A DNA stretch of 64,000 nucleotides from Kitasatospora albolonga (GTDB lineage: Bacteria; Actinomycetota; Actinomycetes; Streptomycetales; Streptomycetaceae), in NCBI GenBank assembly GCA_002082585.1, contig CP020563.1, positions 7,124,001-7,188,000 on the forward strand, given 5' to 3'. Shown one piece after another: positions 1 through 8,480 of the stretch (its first letter is position 1; each line of letters starts with the position of its first letter). The notes under the pieces were generated by a model. That model saw nothing but the letters and a program-made list of their open reading frames with translations. It did not search any database and had not been told where the DNA came from. The position numbers and the translations under genes are program-made.

Positions 1-617
1 CTTCCCGGGGCGGGAAGGCGGACCAGATCATCGCCCGCTCGGTGGACGGCATGACCCTCGGCACCCCCGTCGAGGACGTCATGGACGGCCGGGACGCCAT
101 GCTCGCCGTCGGCATGAACGGCGAACCGCTCCCCTTCGTCCACGGCTTCCCCGTGCGCATGCTGGTGCCCGGACTGTACGGGTACGTCTCGGCCTGCAAG
201 TGGATCGAGGAAATCGAGCTCACCACCTTCGCGGACCACGACGCGTACTGGGTGAAGCGCAAGTGGGCCCGCCGGGCCCCGGTCAAGACCCAGTCCCGGA
301 TCGACACCCCCAAGCCCTTCGGCCGCCCCGGGGCCGGGACGGTCATGGTCGCCGGGGTGGCCTGGGCCCAGCACCGGGGGATCGACAAGGTCGAGATCCG
401 CGTCGACGACGGCCCGTGGCGCCCGGCCCAGCTCGCCGAGCGGACCAGCATTGACACCTGGCGCCAGTGGTCCTACCCCTGGAAGGCCACCCCCGGCGGC
501 CACACCCTCACCGTCCGCGCCACCGACGGCACGGGCGAGGTCCAGACCGAGAAGCGCACCAAGACCGTCCCGGACGGGGCGAGCGGCTGGCACTCGGTCG
601 TGGTCACGGTGGAATGA
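1..617 (+). CDS. Molybdopterin-dependent oxidoreductase (sulfite oxidase family), C-terminal part
   Basis: The frame is open from the left edge (first full codon at position 3), so the start lies outside the window and about 204 residues are seen. The text runs from a Moco-domain end (VHGFPVRMLVPGLYGY, then the VSACKWIEEIEL segment) into an Ig-like C-terminal dimerisation domain (EIRVDDGPWRPAQL, then SYPWKATPGGHTLTVRA). That order is typical of sulfite oxidase/YedY-like molybdoenzymes. The Moco-binding core and any signal peptide or membrane anchor are off the window, so substrate and location cannot be judged. It converges on the flavin monooxygenase gene with only 15 bp between the stops. 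Confidence 0.85.
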   Translation, partial: SRGGKADQIIARSVDGMTLGTPVEDVMDGRDAMLAVGMNGEPLPFVHGFPVRMLVPGLYGYVSACKWIEEIELTTFADHDAYWVKRKWARRAPVKTQSRIDTPKPFGRPGAGTVMVAGVAWAQHRGIDKVEIRVDDGPWRPAQLAERTSIDTWRQWSYPWKATPGGHTLTVRATDGTGEVQTEKRTKTVPDGASGWHSVVVTVE

Positions 618-632
618 CCGCGACGGCAGCCT

Positions 633-2267
633 TCACGGAGCGAAGACCTTTCCCAGCGCCTCCTTCAACGCCCCTACGGTGGGCGGCTGGAGACGGGCCG
701 TCAGGCAGCCGTCCGGGCGTACGGCGAACGCCGCGCCCTCGTCCGCCCCGTACTGCTGCGCGAACTCGCCCCGGCTGTCGTGGTGATGGGGGATGCCCAT
801 CGGCTCGTGCGAGGCACCGGCGGGCAGGATGCGGTACGTCTCCATCCGGCCCCCGGTCACCTCCCGTGCCGCCGCGGCGAGATCGGCGGGCGTATCACCG
901 GCCGGGTGGTCCCCGTACACCAGCAGGACGTGCCCGCGCCCGCGCAGCAGGTCGAACAGCCGCACCGGATACGCGGCGATGTCCCCGGTGAGACCGCCGC
1001 AGTCCGGGGCCCGGTCGCCGGGCCGGAGCGCGGCCCCGTCGGCCTCGGGCAGCGGAGTCACGACCGGGCTCTCCCGGTGGCCGACCAGGAGCTGGGCCTC
1101 GCGGAGCAGCAGCGTCCGCGGCTCCGTGGGGTCGGCCTGGACGCCCTCGGCGGCATGCCGGACCGTCCGGCCCACCACTTCCTCGCCCACCGGGTGCCGT
1201 TCCGCGTCGTAACTGGCCAACAGACGCGGGTGCGCCGCGCCGTCGAGGGCCAGGGCCAGCTTCCACGCCAGGTTTCCGGCGTCCTGGACCCCGGTGTTCA
1301 TGCCCTGCGCGCCGGTCGGCGGATGGATGTGCGCCGCGTCCCCGGCGACGAACACCCGGCCCTCCCCGTACCGGTCCACCAGCCGGTGGCTGATCCGGAA
1401 CACCGACGACCAGCGCAGCGCCGACGCGGTGACCGGCTCCGGGGCCAGCCGGTCCAGCACCTTCTGGATGTCGGAGAGGGCGGGGGCCGTGCCGCCTTCG
1501 AGGCCGTGCGCCACCCCGTCGCCGTCACCGGAAGACTCCCGGGCGGCTGACAGCTCCGGCGGCACCAGCATCGACATCCGGTAGCGGCCCTTCCCCGGCA
1601 GCGGGATGCAGACCAGCAGGTCGTCGACCGCGCCGTCCTCGCCCCGGTGCATCGACCGCACCCCGTACCCGGGCTCCAGCCCCCAGCCCACCTCCACATC
1701 GGCGAGCATGTACTCCTCGGGGAACGCACCGCCCTCGAAGGTGAGCCCGAGCCCCTTGCGGACCAGGCTGTGCGCCCCGTCGCACCCCACCAGGAACCGG
1801 GACCTGACCTCCTCCTCGGCCCCGGACGCCGTCCTCACCCGGCTCGTCACCCCGGCCGGGTCCTGGGCGAACGCCACCAGCTCGGTCGAGCGCTCGACGC
1901 CGGTGCCGTACCGCCCGAGGTGCTCCTCCAGGAGGCGTTCCGTCTCGTACTGCGGCAGCGCGGCGAAGCCGTACGGCACCTCGGGCGGCAGGACCAGGTC
2001 GACGCGGCCCAGCGCCACCCCGTTCTCGTACGTCAGCTGTCCGCGCATCGGGACCGCCGCGTCCAGCACGTCCCGCACCAGCCCCATCCGGTCGAAGAGC
2101 TCCAGGGTGCGCGGCTGGACACCCACCGCTCTGGCGTACGGCAGCCGGGCCGGGAGGCGGTCCACGATCCGGCAGGAGACACCGGAGCTCCGCAGCCCGG
2201 CGGCGAGCGTCAGGCCGACCGGACCGGCGCCCACCACGAGTACGCCGGTCGATGCGCTGCGTGCCAT
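633..2267 (-). CDS. FAD-dependent aromatic-ring monooxygenase
   Basis: This is a 544-residue class A flavin monooxygenase of the PheA/TfdB/PgaE type, which would hydroxylate an aromatic or polyketide substrate using NAD(P)H and O2. Visible motifs are the N-terminal dinucleotide fold (VVGAGPVGLTLAAGL, about residues 10-25), the DG motif (LVGCDGAHSLVRKGLG) and the FAD ribityl GD motif (VAGDAAHIHPPTGAQGMNTG). A thioredoxin-like C-terminal tail follows. The ATG has GGGAG a few bases upstream. No polyketide synthase genes are adjacent, so a catabolic or detoxifying role is as likely as a biosynthetic one. The substrate is unknown. Confidence 0.88.
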   Translation of the reverse strand: MARSASTGVLVVGAGPVGLTLAAGLRSSGVSCRIVDRLPARLPYARAVGVQPRTLELFDRMGLVRDVLDAAVPMRGQLTYENGVALGRVDLVLPPEVPYGFAALPQYETERLLEEHLGRYGTGVERSTELVAFAQDPAGVTSRVRTASGAEEEVRSRFLVGCDGAHSLVRKGLGLTFEGGAFPEEYMLADVEVGWGLEPGYGVRSMHRGEDGAVDDLLVCIPLPGKGRYRMSMLVPPELSAARESSGDGDGVAHGLEGGTAPALSDIQKVLDRLAPEPVTASALRWSSVFRISHRLVDRYGEGRVFVAGDAAHIHPPTGAQGMNTGVQDAGNLAWKLALALDGAAHPRLLASYDAERHPVGEEVVGRTVRHAAEGVQADPTEPRTLLLREAQLLVGHRESPVVTPLPEADGAALRPGDRAPDCGGLTGDIAAYPVRLFDLLRGRGHVLLVYGDHPAGDTPADLAAAAREVTGGRMETYRILPAGASHEPMGIPHHHDSRGEFAQQYGADEGAAFAVRPDGCLTARLQPPTVGALKEALGKVFAP

Positions 2268-2349
2268 GGGGGTCTCCCGCCGTGAGCCCCCCTGCGTACG
2301 GTCCCTTCCATCGTCCTGCCATCGGCGGCCCCCGCCACCCGGGCGGTGC

Positions 2350-3216
2350 TCATACCTCCGCGGGCGGGGTCATCGCCCACCGGACGGTCCTGGTCAGGGC
2401 CTTCCCGGCGGGCCGTACGCAGACCTCCTCGACGCCCGGCACCCGGGGCAGCCGCAGCGGCTCCCGGGCCCATGGCGGCAGCGCGGACACGGCGTTGGCG
2501 GCGAGTACGGCGTACGGGGGACGGGCGGGCCAGGGCAGCGGTGGACGCAGCAGGATGAAGCGGGCCGCGTCCAGGGCCGCCTCGGTGGCGCGCAGCTCCG
2601 GGCGGTAGGCGGCGATGCGGGCGGCCAGCTCTCCCCGGTCGTGCGGCGGGTCGGGGACTCCGAGCGCGCGGGCCACGGTCGCCATGTCGTGGATGTAGCC
2701 GTCGCACCCGGCCCCGTCCAACGGCCGTGCCCCGTACCGCTGGTGGGCGCGGAGGAAGCTGTCCACCTCCGCGATGTGCACCCAGCACAGCAGATGCGGA
2801 TCGGCCGCGTGGTACGGCTCCCCGGAGGGCGCGAGGCCCCGCACCCGCTCGTGCACGGCCCGTACGCGGTCCACCGCCTCCTGGGCGTGTTCGGCCGTCC
2901 CGAACGTGGTCACCGCCAGGAAGGTGCTGGTCCGCTGGAGCCGCCCCCACGGATCGCCCCGGAACCCCGAGTGGTCCGCGACGGCGGCCATCGCGAGGGG
3001 GTGCAGCGACTGGAGGAGCAGGGCGCGCAGCCCGCCGATGAACATGGACGCGTCCCCGTGCACCCGCCGCACCGGCCGGTCCGGGCCGAACCAGCGGGGG
3101 CCGGGCGTGCCGTGGATACGGGCCCGGTTCTCCGGCCCCGAAGGACCCGCCACCCGGGAGAACAGCGCCCTGCCGAGCCGTTCCCGCCCCCCGGAGCCCG
3201 ACGCCGACCTGTCCAT
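2350..3216 (-). CDS. DUF2236 (MpaB/latex-clearing-like) oxygenase family protein
   Basis: A 288-residue protein of the DUF2236 family, which also contains latex-clearing protein and MpaB; several members bind haem b and act as oxygenases. Family hallmarks seen are the early segment HGDASMFIGGLRALLLQSLH, the following MAAVADHSGFRGDPWGRLQRT and the histidine-bearing LLCWVHIAEVDSFL. The frame is open upstream over the lipoate ligase gene, but MDRSASGS at 3216 is the plausible start because the residues before it are antisense to lplA. It sits between the flavin monooxygenase and lplA on the same strand, with no obvious pathway link. Confidence 0.8.
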   Translation of the reverse strand: MDRSASGSGGRERLGRALFSRVAGPSGPENRARIHGTPGPRWFGPDRPVRRVHGDASMFIGGLRALLLQSLHPLAMAAVADHSGFRGDPWGRLQRTSTFLAVTTFGTAEHAQEAVDRVRAVHERVRGLAPSGEPYHAADPHLLCWVHIAEVDSFLRAHQRYGARPLDGAGCDGYIHDMATVARALGVPDPPHDRGELAARIAAYRPELRATEAALDAARFILLRPPLPWPARPPYAVLAANAVSALPPWAREPLRLPRVPGVEEVCVRPAGKALTRTVRWAMTPPAEV

Positions 3217-3248
3217 GCGTCCCAGTATGCGGGCCCGCGGGGAAGGAC

Positions 3249-4313
3249 CTACGGCACCCGGGCCGTCCACTCCGGCGTCGCGAACTTCGTCCGTACGAGC
3301 TCCTCGGCGCGGGCCAGCTCGGCGGCCGTCACCCTCCCGGCGGACAGCCCGTGGCGCCTGCGGAACGAATCGATCATCCGCTCGATCACGGTCTCGCGGG
3401 GCAGCCCGGTCTGCCGCCGCAGCGGGTCGACGCGCTTCTTCGCCGACCGGGTGCCCTTGTCCGACAGCTTCTCCTTGCCGATGCGCAGGACCTCCAGCAT
3501 CTTGTCCGCGTCGATGTCGTACGCCATCGTCACGTGGTGCAGCACGGCCCCCGGCCCGCCGTCGGGCCCCACCACCCGCTTCTGCGCCGCCCCGGCGATC
3601 TTGCCGACCTCGGTGGCGATGTCGTTGAGCGGCTGGTACCAGGCCCTGATGCCCATGTCCGCGAGGGCTTCGAGGACCCAGTCGTCCAGATAGGCGTAGC
3701 TGTCGGCGAAGGAGAGCCCGGAGACCAGCGCCTGCGGGACGGCCAGCGAGTACGTGATGGTCGAGCTGGGCTCCGCGAACATCGCGCCGCCGCCGGAGAT
3801 CCGGCGTACGACGTCCACGCCGTGCCGCTCCGCACCCGCCGGGTCGACCTCGTTGCGCAGCGACTGGAAGCTGCCGATGATCACGGCGGGGGAGTCCCAC
3901 TCCCAGACCCGCAGCGTCGGCGGCCGCACCCCCGCCGCCACCTCGGCCGTGATCACCTCGTCCAGCGCCATGTGCAGCGCGGGCGACTGGGGCGCGTCGT
4001 GGATCAGCTGCCAGTCGTAGTCGCTCCACTCCGTGGCCTGCGCCAGCGCCCGGCGTACGGCGGTGGCGACCCCCTCCGCGCTCAGCCCGAGCATCACCGT
4101 GGAGTCGGGCAGCGCCGCCTCGATCCGGGCCGCGAGCCCGGCGGTGTCCGTGTTGGCCGGGGCGCCCTCCAGCGCCGCGTCGATCGCGAGGATCGCCTCG
4201 TCCGGTTCGAGGAAGAAGTCCCCGGCGACGCGGACGTTCCGCAGCGCCCCGCCCTCCACCTCCAGGTCCACCACGACCAGCTTGCCGCCGGGAACCTTGT
4301 ACTCACCGTGCAC
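3249..4313 (-). CDS. lplA: Lipoate-protein ligase A family protein
   Basis: A 354-residue enzyme expected to attach lipoate or octanoate to E2 subunits and GcvH. The catalytic BPL/LplA domain is clear: RRISGGGAMFAEPSSTITYS (the RRxSGGG lipoyl-AMP motif) and the KIAGAAQKRV lysine segment. About 80 residues precede it (KVPGGKLVVVDLEVEGG, then AGDFFLEPDEAI); these resemble the small accessory (LplB/C-terminal) domain found after the catalytic domain in E. coli LplA, so the order is inverted. I chose GTG at 4313 because GGAGG lies 8 nt upstream; an in-frame start at 4379 would add 22 unconvincing residues. Confidence 0.85.
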   Translation of the reverse strand: MHGEYKVPGGKLVVVDLEVEGGALRNVRVAGDFFLEPDEAILAIDAALEGAPANTDTAGLAARIEAALPDSTVMLGLSAEGVATAVRRALAQATEWSDYDWQLIHDAPQSPALHMALDEVITAEVAAGVRPPTLRVWEWDSPAVIIGSFQSLRNEVDPAGAERHGVDVVRRISGGGAMFAEPSSTITYSLAVPQALVSGLSFADSYAYLDDWVLEALADMGIRAWYQPLNDIATEVGKIAGAAQKRVVGPDGGPGAVLHHVTMAYDIDADKMLEVLRIGKEKLSDKGTRSAKKRVDPLRRQTGLPRETVIERMIDSFRRRHGLSAGRVTAAELARAEELVRTKFATPEWTARVP

Positions 4314-4416
4314 AGTGCCGCCTCCAGCCTTCTCCGCGGGGTCCGGCTCGATGGATGAGCCGGACACCACCGGATACAACGCGCATCACGGAGTGGATCA
4401 TCCCTTTCGGCCGGGT

Positions 4417-7071
4417 TCAGCTCTCCGCGACCAGCCGGTCCAGCGCGCCCAGCGTCTCCGCCAGCCGGTCCGCCGGTGTGCCGCCGCCCTGGGCCACCTC
4501 GGCGGAGCCGCCGCCCCGGCCGTCCAGCAGCCGCTTCACCAGCTTCGCCGCGTGCAGCCCGCGCTGCCGGGCGGCGTCGTTGGTCGCCACGACGACCGCC
4601 GCGCCGCTGCCGGTCGCCGCGCCCACCGCCACGGTGCCGGGCCGTCCGGCCGGGAGCCGGTCCCGTACCGCCAGGGCCAGAGTGCGGGCCGCGTCCGCCC
4701 CGCCCTCGGCGGTCGCCGTCACCACGAGCACGCCGTCCGCGTCCACCGCTCCGGCGGCCAGCTCCGCCGCCCGGGCCGTTGTGGCGTGCTGCCGGAGCTG
4801 CTTGTTCTCGCGCTCGGCGGCCTTGAGCCGCTGGAGGAGACCGCCGATCCGCTCGGGCAGCTCGGTGCGCGGAGCCTGGACCTGCTCGGCGATCCGGGCC
4901 ACCAGGTCCCGTTCCCGGGCGAGATAGCCGAACCCCTCGACGCCCACGGCGGCCTCCAGACGGCGGGTGCCCGCGCCCACCGAGGACTCCGCCGTCAGCG
5001 CGATCACCCCGACCTGCGAGGCGTGCTCCACATGGGTGCCGCCGCACAGCTCCCGCGACCAGGCCCCGCCGATCTCGACGACCCGGACCTTCTCCCCGTA
5101 CGTCTCGTCGAACAGCGCCAGCGCCCCCAGCTCCTTCGCCTCCGGCAGGGTCATCCACCGCACCCCCACCGGCAGGTCCCGGCGCAGCGCCCGGTTGGCG
5201 GCCTCCTCCACCTCGCTGCGGGTCTCGGGGGAGAGCGCCCCGCGCCACGGGAAGTCCAGGCGGAGGTGGCCGGGACGGTTGTAGGAGCCGGACTGCAACG
5301 CGTTCGGGCCCAGCACCTCGCGGAGCGCCGCGTGCAGGACGTGTGTGCCGGAGTGCGCCTGGCGCGCGCCGAGCCGCCACTCCGGGTCCACGGCCGCCCG
5401 TACGGAGTCCCCGGCGGCCAGCTCGCCCGCCGTGACCCGCACCTGGTGGGCGATGAGGCCGGGCAGCGGGCGCTGGACGTCCAGGACCTCGGCGGAGAGG
5501 GAGGCGCCGGTCAGCTGCCCGGCGTCGCTCTCCTGGCCGCCGGACTCGGCGTAGAACGGTGAGCGGTCCAGGACGACGGTGACGATCTCCCCGGCCGACG
5601 CCACCGGCACCGGCCCCCGCGGACCGAGCACCGCCAGCACCCGGGAATCGGTGGTCAGCGTCTCCCAGGCCCGCCAGTCGGTCGGGCCCTCCGCGTCCAG
5701 GACCGTGCGCAGGGCGGCGGTGTCCGCGCCGCCGCCCGCCTTGTGGGCCCGGGCATCGGCGCGGGCCCGCTCGCGCTGGGCGGTCATCAGCGCGGTGAAC
5801 CCCTCCCGGTCCACCTCCACGCCCTGCTCGGCGGCCATCTCCAGGGTGAGGTCGATGGGGAAGCCGTAGGTGTCGTGGAGCAGGAACGCCTGCGCCCCGG
5901 GCAGCGAACGGCTCCCGCTCCGCTTCACCTCGGCCACCGCCGTGTCCAGGACCGTCGTCCCCTGGCGCAGCGTGGCCCGGAACGCCTCCTCCTCACCACC
6001 CGCCCGATCCAGGATGCGGGGATACGACTCGGCCACCTCCGGATAGCTCGCCGCCATGCAGTCCCGGGCGACCGGCAGCAGTTCGGGCAGCGCCGGGTCG
6101 TGGAAGCCGAGCTGCCGCATCGAGCGGACCGCCCGGCGCAGGACGCGCCGCAGCACATAGCCGCCGCCCTCGTTGCCGGGGACCGTACCGTCGGCCAGCA
6201 GCATCAGAGCCGTACGCACATGGTCCGCGACGACCCGCAGCCGTACGTCGGACTCGGCGTCCGCCCCGTACCGCACCCCGGCCAGCTCGGCCGCCCGGTC
6301 CAGTACGGGGCGGGTCTCGTCGATCTCGTACAGGTTGTCGACCCCCTGGAGCAGGGTCGCCATCCGCTCCAGGCCCATGCCGGTGTCGATGTTGCGGCGG
6401 GGCAGCTCACCGAGGATCGGATAGCCGGTCTTCCCGGTGCCCTCGCCCCGCTCGTACTGCATGAAGACGAGGTTCCAGAACTCCATGTACCGGTCCTCGT
6501 CGACCTCGGGGCCGCCCTCGCGCCCCAGCGCCGGACCCCGGTCGTAGTACAGCTCCGAACACGGGCCGCACGGCCCCGGCACCCCCATCGACCAGAAGTT
6601 GTCCTCGTCGCCCCGGTCCACGATCCGGCGTTCCGGCAGCCCGGACACCTGCCGCCAGATGGCCCGCGCCTCGGCGTCGGTGTGGTGGACGGTCACCCAG
6701 ATCCGGCCGGGGTCGAGCCCGAAGCCGCCGCCGGAGAGCGGGGTGGTCGACAGCTCCCAGGCGTGCTCGATCGCTTCCCGCTTGAAGTAGTCGCCGAACG
6801 AGAAGTTGCCGTTCATCTGGAAGAACGAACCGTGCCGGGTGGTGCGGCCGACCTCCTCGATGTCCAGCGTCCGCACACACTTCTGCACACTGGCCGCCCG
6901 GGGCCAGGGTGCGGCCAGCTCACCGGTCAGATAGGGCTTGAACGGCACCATGCCCGCGTTGACGAACAGCAGCGTCGGGTCGGGCGTGGGCAGCGGTGCG
7001 CTGGGCACGACGGTGTGGCCGCGCGCGGCGAAGTGGTCCAGGAACCGGCTGCGGATGTCGGCGGTGCGCAC
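4417..7071 (-). CDS. alaS: Alanyl-tRNA synthetase (divergent, probably a second copy)
   Basis: An 884-residue, full-length AlaRS. The class II catalytic domain is intact (VNAGMVPFKPYLTGEL, RTTRHGSFFQMNGNFSFGDY, WSMGVPGPCGPCSE), as is the editing domain with its zinc-site histidines and cysteine (HSGTHVLHAALR and ELCGGTHVEHASQ), followed by the coiled coil and C-Ala domain. The sequence differs clearly from the usual Streptomyces AlaRS N-terminus as I remember it, and the usual neighbours (rpsD, mltG, ruvX) are absent, so I infer a paralogue. GTG start with GGAG upstream. The roughly 60-nt leader is too short for a T-box; the promoter appears to lie in the inverted repeat at 7129-7170. Confidence 0.93.
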   Translation of the reverse strand: MRTADIRSRFLDHFAARGHTVVPSAPLPTPDPTLLFVNAGMVPFKPYLTGELAAPWPRAASVQKCVRTLDIEEVGRTTRHGSFFQMNGNFSFGDYFKREAIEHAWELSTTPLSGGGFGLDPGRIWVTVHHTDAEARAIWRQVSGLPERRIVDRGDEDNFWSMGVPGPCGPCSELYYDRGPALGREGGPEVDEDRYMEFWNLVFMQYERGEGTGKTGYPILGELPRRNIDTGMGLERMATLLQGVDNLYEIDETRPVLDRAAELAGVRYGADAESDVRLRVVADHVRTALMLLADGTVPGNEGGGYVLRRVLRRAVRSMRQLGFHDPALPELLPVARDCMAASYPEVAESYPRILDRAGGEEEAFRATLRQGTTVLDTAVAEVKRSGSRSLPGAQAFLLHDTYGFPIDLTLEMAAEQGVEVDREGFTALMTAQRERARADARAHKAGGGADTAALRTVLDAEGPTDWRAWETLTTDSRVLAVLGPRGPVPVASAGEIVTVVLDRSPFYAESGGQESDAGQLTGASLSAEVLDVQRPLPGLIAHQVRVTAGELAAGDSVRAAVDPEWRLGARQAHSGTHVLHAALREVLGPNALQSGSYNRPGHLRLDFPWRGALSPETRSEVEEAANRALRRDLPVGVRWMTLPEAKELGALALFDETYGEKVRVVEIGGAWSRELCGGTHVEHASQVGVIALTAESSVGAGTRRLEAAVGVEGFGYLARERDLVARIAEQVQAPRTELPERIGGLLQRLKAAERENKQLRQHATTARAAELAAGAVDADGVLVVTATAEGGADAARTLALAVRDRLPAGRPGTVAVGAATGSGAAVVVATNDAARQRGLHAAKLVKRLLDGRGGGSAEVAQGGGTPADRLAETLGALDRLVAES

Positions 7072-7128
7072 AGGGCTGCTCCGAGGGGTGAGAGGCCGAC
7101 GGGCGGGGCGCTCTCAGTGAGCAGACCT

Positions 7129-7170
7129 GCCCTCCTTATGCAACTGCACATTATATGCAATAAGGAGGGC
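7129..7170 (-). promoter_or_regulatory. Perfect inverted repeat around the alaS promoter
   Basis: Two 11-bp arms, GCCCTCCTTAT (7129-7139) and ATAAGGAGGGC (7160-7170), flank a 20-bp AT-rich core. Read toward alaS, the core contains a consensus TATAAT hexamer and two TTGCATA direct repeats 17 bp apart, which is striking in this GC-rich setting. It lies between the end of prpC and the alaS start, so it most likely is the alaS promoter overlapped by a repressor or activator site. An alternative is a prpC terminator, but there is no T-run and the loop is long. Confidence 0.6.
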
Positions 7171-7193
7171 GGGCGGGATGTGCGCCGGGGAGG

Positions 7194-8351
7194 TCAGCCG
7201 GGTGTGTGCGCCGGGACCGGCCGCTGCTCGGGCCCGTTGTAGACGCCGAGCGGGCGGATCAGCGCGTTGTGTTCGAGCTGCTCGCTGATGTGCGCGGTCC
7301 ACCCGGTGATCCGGCTCATCACGAAGATCGGCGTGAAGGCCGCGATGTCGAACCCCATCAGGTGGTACGCGAGCCCGGCGGGGTAGTCCAGATTGGGGTG
7401 GATGCCCTTGCGGCTGATCATGGCGTGGCGGAGCGCGGCGTGCAGGGTTGCCAGCCGGGTCACGTCCGGGTCGCCCGCCCGCGCCACCAGCCGGTCGGTG
7501 GCCTCCTGCATGATCGGTACGCGGGAGTCGCCGTGCCGGTAGACCCGGTGGCCGAACCCCATGATCTTCCGCTTGGCCGCCAGCGCCTCGTCGAGCCACG
7601 CCTCGGCCCGGTCCGGGTCGCCGATCTCGTTCAGCATGTGCATCACGGCCTCGTTGGCGCCGCCGTGCAGCGGGCCCTTCAGTGCGCCGATCGCCGCCGT
7701 CACCGCGCTGTAGAGGTCGGAGAGGGTGGAGGTGACGACCCGGGCGGTGAACGTCGAGGCGTTGAAGCTGTGTTCGGCGTAGAGGATCAGCGAGACCTCG
7801 AAGCAGTGCACCACCTCGGGGTCCGGCACGCTCCCGAAGCACATGTGGAAGAAGTTCTCCGCGTACCCGAGCGACGGGTCCGGCGGGATCGGGGCGAGCC
7901 CGTGCCGCCTGCGGTGATCGGCCGCGACGACGACCGGCAACCTGGCCAGCAGAGCGAGGGACTTGGCGTGGTGGGCGGCGACGCTGTCGTCCTCCTCGGT
8001 GGGGTCCTCGGAGCCGAAGAAGCTCACCGCCGTGCGCAGCACGTCCATCGGGTGGCAGGTCTCCGGCAGCCGGGCCAGCAACTCCGCCGTCGTACGGTCC
8101 AGCGGCCGGAGCGCGCGCTCACGGGCCTCGAAGGCGCGCAGCTCGGTGGCGTCGGGCAGCTCCCCGTACCAAAGCAGGTACGCGACCTCCTCGAAGGAGC
8201 GGCGGGCGGCCAGGTCCTGGACCGGATAGCCCCTATAGGTAAGGGAGTTGGTCTCCTGGATGACGGTGGAGATGGCGGTGGTGTCGACGGCCACCCCGGC
8301 GAGACCCCGGTGGATCTCGGGGGTGGCCGTGGCGGGTGCGGGTGCGGACAT
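7194..8351 (-). CDS. prpC: 2-methylcitrate synthase / citrate synthase family
   Basis: A 385-residue citrate-synthase-fold enzyme. The catalytic histidine regions are present (LHGGANEAVMHMLNEI and MGFGHRVYRHGDSR), as is the C-terminal ISRKGIHPNLDYPAGLAYHL segment. Sequence alone does not separate citrate from methylcitrate synthase, but prpB and prpD upstream in the same direction make condensation of propionyl-CoA with oxaloacetate the natural role. GGAGG lies 6 nt before the ATG. It is separated from prpB by about 130 bp containing a strong hairpin, so its expression may be partly uncoupled. Confidence 0.88.
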   Translation of the reverse strand: MSAPAPATATPEIHRGLAGVAVDTTAISTVIQETNSLTYRGYPVQDLAARRSFEEVAYLLWYGELPDATELRAFEARERALRPLDRTTAELLARLPETCHPMDVLRTAVSFFGSEDPTEEDDSVAAHHAKSLALLARLPVVVAADHRRRHGLAPIPPDPSLGYAENFFHMCFGSVPDPEVVHCFEVSLILYAEHSFNASTFTARVVTSTLSDLYSAVTAAIGALKGPLHGGANEAVMHMLNEIGDPDRAEAWLDEALAAKRKIMGFGHRVYRHGDSRVPIMQEATDRLVARAGDPDVTRLATLHAALRHAMISRKGIHPNLDYPAGLAYHLMGFDIAAFTPIFVMSRITGWTAHISEQLEHNALIRPLGVYNGPEQRPVPAHTPG

Positions 8352-8398
8352 GGTGGACCTCCGGGCATGCGGAAGGGAGGGGTGGTGTGCGGGGTGGG

Positions 8399-8428
8399 CG
8401 CCCGGCCGGAGCGATGGCCGGCCGGGCG
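8399..8428 (-). terminator. Hairpin between prpB and prpC
   Basis: A perfect 11-bp stem (CGCCCGGCCGG at 8399-8409 pairing with 8418-8428) around an 8-nt loop lies between prpB and prpC. There is no T-run. It could be a weak terminator, an attenuator or an RNA-processing hairpin that lowers prpC expression relative to prpDB. Confidence 0.45.
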
Positions 8429-8480
8429 GATCAGGGTCCTGCGGGCGCGTCCCGGGCGCCGGGCTGTCCGGGCGGGTGTC

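Noticed and set aside
7072..7193. T-box riboswitch upstream of alaS
   Set aside because: The leader is only about 60 nt from the presumed promoter to the start and has no specifier-loop or antiterminator structure; the dyad is better read as a promoter/operator.
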